A DNA stretch of 64,000 bases from the NCBI RefSeq assembly GCF_035917975.1, contig NZ_CP109130.1:7254001-7318000 (forward strand). Direction: 5' to 3'. Under the pieces are notes generated by a model. The model did not search any database, was not told where the DNA came from, and saw only the letters and a program-made list of their open reading frames with translations. Origin of the DNA: Streptosporangium sp. NBC_01756. GTDB taxonomy: Bacteria; Actinomycetota; Actinomycetes; Streptosporangiales; Streptosporangiaceae. A program made the position numbers and the translations under genes. Below, piece by piece: positions 1-8,700 of this stretch (positions within the stretch are counted from its first letter, which is position 1; every line of letters starts with the position of its first letter).

Positions 1-438
1 CTCGTCGTCCGACAGCTTCTGGTTGTCGCCGAAGAAGATCCGGGCCTCGCCGCCGATGTTCCGCACGGTGAGGTGCACGAGAACGAACCTCCCCCTGGCC
101 TTCCGGGCGAGAGGCCCGTCGCCCACGCTGGACGCCGTGGAGACCTTGGTGACGGTGAACTCGAACGAGCCCTCCCGCACCTTCTTGCCGATGCCGGTCG
201 CCCGGGACTTCGACGGCGGATCCATCGGTTCGCCGAAGGTGTTCCTGCCGCAGTTGCCGCCGCAGCCGACGGCGGTGACGACGACGCCGGCCAGAGTGAT
301 CAGACTGATCACTCCGGCGGCGACCGTCAGCCGGGTGCGCCTGCCCGGACGGGAGCGTTTACCGGAGCGCGCGGGGCGAGGATGGGGCTGCTCGGGGACG
401 GGTGGCCGCTGCGGAACTTGTCCTTGGGAGTCGGGCAT
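1..438 (-). CDS. DUF4352-like membrane-anchored protein (partial)
   Basis: Only the first 146 residues are present; the gene runs off the left edge. The start ATG (codon 436-438) is followed by a basic, Pro/Arg-rich cytoplasmic stretch and one hydrophobic segment ending in Val-Gly-Cys (about residues 38-60). The rest is extracytoplasmic, with a segment reading FEFTVTKV, then FVLVHLTVRNIGG. That strand pattern is typical of DUF4352/telokin-like secreted domains of actinobacteria, whose function is unknown. The gene points away from the NRPS operon. The 212 bp between it and the MFS gene include an AT-rich stretch at about 525-600 that probably holds its promoter. A second protein of this type lies at 36317-36886. 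The fold is assigned from the pattern only. Confidence 0.6.
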   Translation of the reverse strand, partial: MPDSQGQVPQRPPVPEQPHPRPARSGKRSRPGRRTRLTVAAGVISLITLAGVVVTAVGCGGNCGRNTFGEPMDPPSKSRATGIGKKVREGSFEFTVTKVSTASSVGDGPLARKARGRFVLVHLTVRNIGGEARIFFGDNQKLSDDE

Positions 439-650
439 CGGGGGCTCCAAAAGGAGAGGTGCTCGTGCCGTGGCAACACCTGCCACATATACCGGGTTCC
501 CCGGTTTCGGTCCCCTGAGCAGCATTGTTATTAAACTGTATTACTTAGGGTAAGTGTTTAGATGCGGAAAGTCACGATATTTGGCAATTAATTTTAGAGT
601 TTGGGACACCCGGGCCGACTGCCTGCCCTCATCCGAATCGACGGATGCCG

Positions 651-1961
651 TCAAGGCCGAGGGATCTCCCTCGTCCTCGGGATGGGGGAGAAGACCAGCA
701 GCAGGATCGGCAGGATGGCACCGGCGACCACCGCGACGAGGATGGCCGGGCGCAGGCCGAGGGCCTCACCGAGCAGACCCGCGCCGAGCGCGCCGAGCGG
801 GGCGGGGATCAGGCCGAGGGAGTAGACCGTGCCGATCACCCGGGCCTGCAGGTTCGGCGGGGTGATCGACTGGACCAGGGTCATGTTGCTGACGAAGAAG
901 ATCTGGTTGCTGGCCCAGACGATGAACTGGGAGGCGCCCAGCATCACGGCCGCCGTCCAGACCGAGCCGGAGGCGAACGGCACCAGCAGCAGCGCGCAGT
1001 TGCCGATCACCGTGCTCCACAGCAGGGTGGGGCCGATGCCCAGCCGGCGCATGGTCCGCACCGACAGGGTCGCGCCGAGGATCGCCCCGACCCCGCCGGT
1101 CGCCATGACGACCCCCACCCACTCCACCGGCAGGTTGGGCCCGCCCTTGAGCAGGAACAGCATGTAGATCGACTGCATCGCCCCCATGACGAAGAACGAG
1201 TACAGCCCGCTGGCGATGGCCAGCGGCCGGATCAGCGGCTGGTCCATCACCCAGCGGAAACCCTGCCAGATCGCCAGATGAATGCTCGCCGGGGTCTCGT
1301 CGTCGGGGACCGGCGGCTCCTCCTGCCTGCGGATCCGCAGCAGGGCCACCGCCGACAGCAGGTAGGACGCCACGTCGATCAGGATCAGCAGCGGCGCGGC
1401 CACCACCTTCAGCAGCGCCGACGCCGCACCCGGACCGGCCGTCTGCGCCAGTGACTCGCTCAGCTGCAGCTTGCCGTTGCCGTCCCCCAGATGCTCCATC
1501 GGCACCAGGGAGGGGAAGTAGGAGCGGTAGGCGACCTGGAACAGCACCGACAGCAGGCTGAGCACGAACACCACCGCGTACAGCACGCCCAGCGTGAGCG
1601 AGTCCATCACGTACAGCAGCGGCACCAGCGCCAGCACCACCGCCCGGCCCAGATCCGACCAGATCAGCACCGGCCGCTTGCGCATCCGGTCCACGTAGAC
1701 GCCGAACAGCAGGAACCCCAGCATCGGCAGCCGGAGGAGGGCGCCCAGCACCCCCATCTCGGTCGCGCTCGCACCCAGGGTCACGACCGCGATCAGCGGG
1801 ATCGCGAGATAGGAGATCTGCGACCCGAACTGGGAGAGGGTCTGCCCCGTCCAGAGCCGGAGGAAGTCATGGTTGCGCCAGAGGCTCTCCCCGGTCCCGG
1901 CGTGCGGAGGCGGCTCCGGATCGCCCGTGCTCTGCGTGCTCTCAGCCTCCGGTGACACCAT
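651..1961 (-). CDS. MFS exporter of the NRPS/PKS cluster
   Basis: A 436-residue protein with about 12 hydrophobic segments. The N-terminal signature LWTGQTLSQFGSQISYLAIP and the loop DRMRKRPVLIWSD after the second helix are typical of the MFS_3/EntS-like drug and siderophore efflux branch. It is the last gene of the assembly-line operon. Its ATG lies inside the 3' end of the upstream NRPS gene (20-bp overlap, 1942-1961), so translation is probably coupled. The likely role is proton-driven export of, or self-resistance to, the peptide product; this is inferred from position, and the substrate cannot be read from the sequence. The C-terminal coding region ends in a short CGAGGGA/TCCCTCG inverted repeat near 658-673. 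A GTG one codon after the ATG is an alternative start. Confidence 0.88.
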   Translation of the reverse strand: MVSPEAESTQSTGDPEPPPHAGTGESLWRNHDFLRLWTGQTLSQFGSQISYLAIPLIAVVTLGASATEMGVLGALLRLPMLGFLLFGVYVDRMRKRPVLIWSDLGRAVVLALVPLLYVMDSLTLGVLYAVVFVLSLLSVLFQVAYRSYFPSLVPMEHLGDGNGKLQLSESLAQTAGPGAASALLKVVAAPLLILIDVASYLLSAVALLRIRRQEEPPVPDDETPASIHLAIWQGFRWVMDQPLIRPLAIASGLYSFFVMGAMQSIYMLFLLKGGPNLPVEWVGVVMATGGVGAILGATLSVRTMRRLGIGPTLLWSTVIGNCALLLVPFASGSVWTAAVMLGASQFIVWASNQIFFVSNMTLVQSITPPNLQARVIGTVYSLGLIPAPLGALGAGLLGEALGLRPAILVAVVAGAILPILLLVFSPIPRTREIPRP

Positions 1962-4900
1962 TGTCGATCCAACTCCTCAGTTTGGCGGCCGCCTCGGCGA
2001 CCAGCGGTTCGAACAGGATGACCACCCGCTCGCCGGGGATCGGCTCGATCGCGAGCGCCCCCTTCACCACGGAGCCCCAGCCCAGGTCGGGCCGGTCCCC
2101 GGCGGGGGCGAACAGCGCCACGTCCCCGTCATAGGGGTCGTGCCGGTAGCGGCCGACCGCGTGCGCGTTGGCCCGGAACACCCGCAGGTAGCGCCGGGCC
2201 TGCTCGACGTCGGCGGTGTCCGGGGCCAGCCGCCGCTCCCGGCCGGCCGCGTCGATGACCGCCAGGAGCATCTCCTCCGGGTCGAGTCCGGCGAACTCGG
2301 CGGCGTCCGCCTCCAATGGCCCACCGGCCAGCGCGTGCGTCATGAGCGAGGCGTCGTCCTCCAGCGAGCTGGTGATCACCGGTTCGTCGGCGTCGGAGTA
2401 GAACAGCGCCACCAGCGGCACGTCCTCCCCCAGGGCGCGCAGCCGCCGGGCCATCTCCAGCGCGATGTTGCCGCCGATGCAGAAACCGCCCAGGATGTAC
2501 GGCCCGGCCGGCCGCAGCGCGCGCAGCCGGGCCACGTAGTCCTCCACCATCTCGGCCATGGTGCGATGCGGATCCTCGCCCGGCGCCAGCCCGCTGGCCG
2601 CGACGGCGTAGACGGGCTGGTCGGGACCGAGCCTGCGGGCCATCGGCAGGTAGCGGAACACCTGCCCGCCCAGCGCGTGCACCAGGACGATCGGCGGGCG
2701 GTCGCCCGCCGCGTTGAGCGTGACCACCCGCTCCTCGGCGCCCATGTCCTCGGGGGCACGCAGCACGTCGGCCAGGCCCGCGACGGTCGGCGCGGCCAGC
2801 ACGGCGGCCACCGGCAGTTCCCGGCCGAACTCCTGCCGCACCCGCATGGCCAGCCGGAGCGCCAGCAGGGAGTGCCCGCCCAGGTCGAAGAAGTCGTCGA
2901 ACGCCCCCACCCCGGTGACGCCCAGCACGTCCTCCCAGATCAGCGCGAGCCGCCCCTCGACGGGATCCCTCGGCGGCACCCGGTATCCCCCGGCGCCCGG
3001 CTGGTCCGGCGCGGGCAGCGCGGCCCGGTCCAGCTTGCCGTTCGGGGTGAGCGGCAGGGCGTCCAGCGTCACCCACGCAGACGGGATCATGTGCTCGGGA
3101 AGGCCGGCGCGCAGCCGCGCCCGCCAGTCGACCGAGGCGTCCCCGGTGACGACGTAGCCGATCAGGCGGTCACCGCGGGCGACGACGGCGGCGGCGCGGA
3201 CCTCGGGCTGGCCGAGCAGGGCGGCCTCGATCTCGCCGGGTTCGACGCGCATGCCGCGGATCTTGACCTGGGTGTCGAGGCGGCCGAGGTAGTCGAGTTC
3301 GCCGTCGGGTCGCCAGCGGGCGCGGTCTCCGGTGGCGTAGAGGCGGGAGCCGGGTGGGCCGTAGGGGTCGGGCAGGAAGCGTTCGGCGGTCAGCGCGGGG
3401 CGGCCGAGGTAGCCGCGGGCCAGTTGGACCCCGCCGATGAACAGCTGACCCGGGCTCCCCACGGGAACACGCCCGAGCCGGTCGTCGAGCACCTCCAGCC
3501 GGGTGTTGTCGACCGGGCGGCCGATCGGCACGACCTGTTCGGCAGGGTCGCACCGGTGCCAGGAGACGTCCACGGCGGCCTCGGTCGGGCCGTAGAGGTT
3601 GTGCAGCTCCACCCCGGGCAGCCGGTCGGCGAAGCGCCGTACCAGGTCGGCGGGGAGAGCCTCGCCGGAGCACACGATCCGGCGCAGCCCGCCGGCGGCC
3701 AGTTCGGGCGTGTCGAGGAACGGGTCCAGCATGGACGGCACGAAATGCGCGGTGGTGATCCGCTCGGTGGTGATCAGCTCGGCGAGGTAGCCGGGCTCGT
3801 AGTGGCCGCCGGGCTCGGCGACCACCAGCCCGGCGCCGGTGACCAGCGGCCAGAACAGCTCCCACACCGAAACGTCGAAGGAGACCGGCGTCTTGTGCAG
3901 CACCCGGTCGGCAGGGGTGAGGCCGTACGCGTCCTGCATCCAGCGCAGCCGGTTCACGATCGCCCGGTGCGAGATGCCCACCCCCTTGGGCCGCCCGGTC
4001 GACCCCGAGGTGAAGATCACATAGGCGAGCGCGTCCTCGGCCTCCGGGCCGTCCGGGGGATCGGCGGCCACCGCGGCCCCCGGCAGCAGGACCACCCGGG
4101 GAGCCCGCGGAGCCTGATCCGCCAGGGCCGCGGAGGTGAGCAGCACCGAGGCGCCGGCGTCGGCGAGCATGCTCTCCAGCCGCCCGGCCGGATGGCCGGG
4201 CTCCAGCGGCAGGTAGGCGCCTCCGGCGGCCAGCACACCGAGCAGGGCGACGGGCAGGTCCGCGCTCCGCTCCAGGTGGACGCCGACCGGCTGGTCGGGC
4301 CCCACCCCCGCCCGGCGCAGCTCCGCCGCGATCCCGGCGGCCCGGCGGGCCAGCTCGCGGTAGGTGATCCACGAACCGCCGAAACCGACCGCCGGGGCGT
4401 CCGGGGTCCGGGCGGCCTGGGCGAACACCAGGCCGTGCAGCGTGCCCCCCGGATGATCGCGGCCGGTGGCGTTCCAGCGGGTGATCGTCTCCGTCTCGGC
4501 CGCGCCGATCACCGGTTCGCCGGTCAGGGCGTCGAGCACCCGCTCGGTGAGCGTCTCGATCTGCTCGCGCGGGAACTCGGCGCGGTCGTAGGAGACGACG
4601 AGGGTCAGGCCGCCGCCGGGCACCCGGACGAAGGCGACCGTGCACGGCAGGTCGGTCTGCTCGAAGAACTCCTGACCGGTGATCGCCGAGCCCTCGCCCG
4701 GCAGCCCGCCGTACACGTGGAAGTCCCTGAAGTCGAACAGCGTGTCCAGCAGCGGCGAACGGCCGGCGGCCCGCTGGATCTCGAACAGCGGATAGTGCCG
4801 GTACGGCACCGCCGCCACCTCGGCCTCGAAGACCCGTCGCACCAGTCCGGCCCGGCTCCCGGCGGCCACGTCCACCCGGACGGGCAGCGTGTTGAGGAAC

Positions 4901-5754
4901 AGCCCGAGGACCTCGCCGCCGCCCTCGCTCTCGGGCCGGCCGTGGCTGAGCACGCCCGTCATGACCTCCCGCTCGCCGGTGACCAGGCTCAGCGCCCGCA
5001 GGTGCGCGGCCAGCAAAGTCGTGCGCAGCGGGACCCGCAGCTCCCGGCTGTCGCGCTCCAGCACGGCCACCGTCTCCTGCGGCACCGGTACGGCCAGCAC
5101 CTCGACGGCCCGCGGCCCGCCGGTGGGAAAACCCGGCAGCCGGGGCAGCCGGCTCTGCGGGGCGTCGGCCACCCGCTCCCGCCAGAACTCCCGCGCCCGC
5201 GCCGAGGCCACGGCCGAGCGCTCGGCCGCCACCAGATCCCGGAACCGGGCCGTCGGCGGGGCCGGATCGCCGCCGCCGGGCGCGGTGTAGCGGCGCAGCA
5301 GCTCGGTGACCAGGGCCGCCACGCTCCAGCCGTCGAGGATCGCGTGGTGGAAGCTGAGGCTGAGCGCGAACGCGTCGTCGGCCAGCACGTGGGCGTACAC
5401 CCGCATCAACGGCGGCGACGACCACACGAACGGGGTGAGCTTCTCCTCCTCCCGCCACCCGGCCAGCCGCTCCAGGGCGTCGTCGCCGCGCAGGTCGGCG
5501 ACCTGGAGCGGGAGGACGGCCGTGTCGTGTACGAGCTGCAGCGGCTCGCTGAAGCCGGTCAGGTCGAAGGAGGTGCGCAGCACCGGGTGCCGGGCCGTGA
5601 CCTCGGCCAGTGCCCCGGTCAGTGCGGCGACGTCGAGTTCGCCGCGCAGGGTGACCGTCATCAGGTCGTGGTAGGTGGGGCCGCCCGGTTCGAGCTCGCT
5701 GTGATACAGCATGCCCGCCTGCAGCGCGGCCAGCGGATACGCGTCCTCGATCAT
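1942..5754 (-). CDS. NRPS termination module C-A(Ser)-T-TE
   Basis: 1270 residues. The ATG at 5754 overlaps the upstream NRPS stop (ATGA), and this residue begins a YPL..LQ.GML motif typical of a condensation domain; longer readings of this frame are not native. The C domain (1-430) has HHAILDG at 136-142. The A domain (about 460-900) has [11 protein letters not shown] and a pocket I read as D-V-W-H-V-S-L-V-D-K, the EntF-like serine code. T has LGGHSLL with phosphopantetheine Ser962. The C-terminal alpha/beta-hydrolase domain (about 1020-1270) has GGFCIGG, so the nucleophile is Cys1092 (codon 2479-2481). The position that normally holds the catalytic His (G-D-H near the C-terminus) reads G-E-R (Arg1243). 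Release or cyclisation is the expected role, but the triad looks non-canonical. A 234-bp tract is nearly identical to the other Ser A domain at 6485-6717. Confidence 0.93.
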   Translation of the reverse strand: MIEDAYPLAALQAGMLYHSELEPGGPTYHDLMTVTLRGELDVAALTGALAEVTARHPVLRTSFDLTGFSEPLQLVHDTAVLPLQVADLRGDDALERLAGWREEEKLTPFVWSSPPLMRVYAHVLADDAFALSLSFHHAILDGWSVAALVTELLRRYTAPGGGDPAPPTARFRDLVAAERSAVASARAREFWRERVADAPQSRLPRLPGFPTGGPRAVEVLAVPVPQETVAVLERDSRELRVPLRTTLLAAHLRALSLVTGEREVMTGVLSHGRPESEGGGEVLGLFLNTLPVRVDVAAGSRAGLVRRVFEAEVAAVPYRHYPLFEIQRAAGRSPLLDTLFDFRDFHVYGGLPGEGSAITGQEFFEQTDLPCTVAFVRVPGGGLTLVVSYDRAEFPREQIETLTERVLDALTGEPVIGAAETETITRWNATGRDHPGGTLHGLVFAQAARTPDAPAVGFGGSWITYRELARRAAGIAAELRRAGVGPDQPVGVHLERSADLPVALLGVLAAGGAYLPLEPGHPAGRLESMLADAGASVLLTSAALADQAPRAPRVVLLPGAAVAADPPDGPEAEDALAYVIFTSGSTGRPKGVGISHRAIVNRLRWMQDAYGLTPADRVLHKTPVSFDVSVWELFWPLVTGAGLVVAEPGGHYEPGYLAELITTERITTAHFVPSMLDPFLDTPELAAGGLRRIVCSGEALPADLVRRFADRLPGVELHNLYGPTEAAVDVSWHRCDPAEQVVPIGRPVDNTRLEVLDDRLGRVPVGSPGQLFIGGVQLARGYLGRPALTAERFLPDPYGPPGSRLYATGDRARWRPDGELDYLGRLDTQVKIRGMRVEPGEIEAALLGQPEVRAAAVVARGDRLIGYVVTGDASVDWRARLRAGLPEHMIPSAWVTLDALPLTPNGKLDRAALPAPDQPGAGGYRVPPRDPVEGRLALIWEDVLGVTGVGAFDDFFDLGGHSLLALRLAMRVRQEFGRELPVAAVLAAPTVAGLADVLRAPEDMGAEERVVTLNAAGDRPPIVLVHALGGQVFRYLPMARRLGPDQPVYAVAASGLAPGEDPHRTMAEMVEDYVARLRALRPAGPYILGGFCIGGNIALEMARRLRALGEDVPLVALFYSDADEPVITSSLEDDASLMTHALAGGPLEADAAEFAGLDPEEMLLAVIDAAGRERRLAPDTADVEQARRYLRVFRANAHAVGRYRHDPYDGDVALFAPAGDRPDLGWGSVVKGALAIEPIPGERVVILFEPLVAEAAAKLRSWIDNGVTGG
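3222..3454. repeat. Near-identical duplicate tract shared by two Ser A domains
   Basis: Positions 3222-3423 match 6485-6686 base for base (202 bp). After one mismatch at 3424/6687 the identity continues to 3454/6717. Other patches, such as 3554-3629, are also identical at the same 3263-bp offset. The tract covers A-domain core motifs A6-A8. The surrounding sequence has diverged, which points to recent gene conversion or recombination between the two domains. Confidence 0.85.
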
Positions 5755-8700
5755 CGGTCGCCTTTCCTGAGCTTGGCCAGGTCTTCTGGGCTGAGCAGGC
5801 CGAACGCCTCGGTCGCCGGTGCGGGTTCCGGCCCCGCGGAGGGGCCGTGGCCCGGTGTCCCCAGGACGGTGGCCAGCTCCGCGACGGTCTGGTGGGTGAA
5901 CAGGTGCTGCAGGTCCAGCGCGTAGCCCAGGCTGCGCAGCCGCGCCACCACCGAGAGACTGCGGATGGAGTCGCCGCCGACGGCGAAGAACCCGTCGTGG
6001 CGGCCGACCTCGTCCAGGCCCAGTACGGCCTGCCACACCTCCGCCACGACGTCTTCCGCCTTGGTGCGGGGCGGCTCCCAGGGCAGGTCGCCGCCCCGGG
6101 GCGGCGGTGGCAGCGCGGCCCGGTCGAGCTTGCCGTTCGGGGTGAGCGGCAGGGCGTCCAGCATCACCCAGACGGTGGGGATCATGTGTTCGGGCAGCTC
6201 GTCCCGGAGCCAGTCGCGAGGATCGGGCCGCCCGGCGCCACCGGCGGACCCCGTCACGCCCCCGTCTCCGGGTGTGTCCCTGTCTCCGGGCGTGCCTCCG
6301 GCTCCGGGTGTGTCCCCGTCTCCGAGCGTGTCTCCGTCTCCGGTCGCGGCCTGATCTGCCGCTCCGTCTCCGGCCCGTCCTGCCGCGTCCTCGCGCCGGA
6401 CCCCGTACCCGACCAGGCGCGCCCCGGAGCCGTCGTGCCACACGCCGACCGCCGCCGCCCGCAGGTCCGGATGGCGGATGAGCACGGCCTCGATCTCGCC
6501 GGGTTCGACGCGCATGCCGCGGATCTTGACCTGGGTGTCGAGGCGGCCGAGGTAGTCGAGTTCGCCGTCGGGTCGCCAGCGGGCGCGGTCTCCGGTGGCG
6601 TAGAGGCGGGAGCCGGGTGGGCCGTAGGGGTCGGGCAGGAAGCGTTCGGCGGTCAGCGCGGGGCGGCCGAGGTAGCCGCGGGCCAGCTGGACCCCGCCGA
6701 TGAACAGCTGACCCGGGGTGCCGACCGGCACCGGACGCAGCGCCTCGTCCAACACGTACAGGCGGGTGTTGTCGACCGGACGGCCGATCGGCACGACCTG
6801 CTCACCCGGCACGTAACGGTGCCAGGAGACGTCCACGGCGGCCTCGGTCGGGCCGTAGAGGTTGTGCAGCTCCACCCCGGGCAGCCGGTCGGTCAGCCGT
6901 CGCGCCGCCCCGGCGGTCAGCTCCTCGCCGCTGCAGACGACCCGGCGCAGCGAACGGCACTCCTCGATCCCCTCCTCGGCGGTGAACGCGGCCAGCATGG
7001 AGGGGACGAAATGGGCCGTGGTGATCCGCCGGTCCGTGATGATCTCGCGCAGGTAGGCGGGGTCGCGGTGGCCGCCGGGCCGGGCGAGCACCAGCCGCGC
7101 CCCGGCGGTCAGCGGCCAGAACAGCTCCCACACCGACACGTCGAACCCGGCGGGGGTCTTCTGCAGGACGGCGTCGGAGGAGTCGAGACCGTAGGTCCGC
7201 TGCATCCAGCGCAGCCGGTTCACGATCGCCCGGTGCGAGATGCCCACTCCCTTGGGCCGCCCGGTCGATCCCGAGGTGAAGATCACATAGGCGAGTGAGT
7301 CCTCCGGGACGTCCCCGCCGCGAGACGCGCCGGCAGCCGGCTCCAGGGCGGCGCCGGCCGGTGCTTCCAGGACGGCGCCGAGCTCCACGGCCCCGGCGTC
7401 GGCGAGCATGAGGCGCACGCGGCGCTTCGGCAGACCGGGGTCGAGGGGGAGGTAGGCGGCTCCGCTCTTGAGGACGGCGAGCAGCTGGACGGGCAGGTCG
7501 AGGGAGCGTTCCGCGCGCACGGCCAGCACCGAGCCGGGGCCGATACCCCGGGCGGTCAGCCGCCCGGCCAGCAGACCGGCGCGGGCGTCCAACTCGGCGT
7601 AGGTGAGCGTCAGATCCTCGAACACCACGGCCGGGGCGTCCGGAGTCCGTACGGCCTGCGCCTCGATGAGGCCGTGCAGCGTCGACGCGGGGGAGAACGC
7701 CACCGAGGTGGCGTTCCACCGGGTCAGCACCAGCTCCCGCTCCTCGGGCGAGAGGACCTCCAGGTCGCCCAGCCGGGTGCCGGGGTCGGCGACGGCCGCG
7801 TGCAGCAGGGTCCGGAAACCGGCGGCGAGCCGCTCGACCGTGTCCGGCCGGAACAGGTCACGGTCGTAGACGAACCTCGCCGACAGGCCCTCGCCGGTCT
7901 CCGCGGCGTACAGCTCCAGATCGAACCGGGTCGTGGTGGTGTCCAGCGAGAACGGCTCGGCCTGCGACCGCCCAGGGCCGGACGTCTGGCCCAGGTAGCT
8001 CTGCAGGGCGAACAGCACCTGGACGACGGGCGGGCGGGCGGCGTCCCTGGCCAGGTCCAGCTCGGCGACGAGCTTCTCGAAGGGGAGCTCCTGGTGGGCG
8101 TAGACGTCCAGGGCGGCGTCACGGGTACGGCCCAGCAGCTCGGCGAAGGTGGGGTCGCCGTCGAGCCTGGCCCGCAACGGCAGCAGGTTGACGAACAGCC
8201 CGATCAGGCCCTCGAACTCCGACCGGTCCCGCCCGGAGACCGGCGAGCCCACCGCGAAGTCGCGCTGCCCGGACCAGCGGGCGAGCGTCGCCTGGAAGGC
8301 GGCGAGCAGCGTCATGTAGAGGGTCGCTCCGTGGGCACGGGCCAGCTCCCGCACCGCCGAGGTGAGTGCGCCGTCCAGCCGCAGGTCGTGCCAGGCGCCC
8401 CGGTGTCCCCGTCGGACGGTCCTGGGCCCGTCGAGCGGCAGGTCGAGCGGCGGCAGGCCGGCCAGTTCCTGCCGCCAGAACTCCAGATGCCGTTCCAGCC
8501 GGGACCCGGCCATCCGGTCGCGCTGCCAGCGCGCGTAGTCGCCGTACCCGATCTCCGGCTCTGCCCGGCTTTGTCCGGCTGTCCGGTCCGCCGAGCCGTG
8601 CGCGACCGGGTGCTCCACCGGGCCGTCCTCGCCGGTGAGCAGCTCGTCCAGCAGGATCTCAGCCGACCAGCCGTCGGCCACGATGTGGTGCACGGCGACC

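Noticed and set aside
533..560. Iron-box-like sequence near ttagggtaagtgtttag
   Set aside because: Only partly resembles an IdeR/DmdR box, and no siderophore biosynthesis genes (hydroxylases, catechol genes) are present.
1873..5925. Long plus-strand ORF of 1350 codons opposite the termination NRPS
   Set aside because: Its translation is His/Gln/Arg/Gly-rich without domains, the usual antisense shadow of a GC-rich gene. The minus strand encodes the NRPS.
5755..6441. N-terminal extension of the termination NRPS
   Set aside because: This Arg/Gly-rich region lies in the wrong frame of the upstream NRPS. The native start is at the ATGA overlap at 5754.
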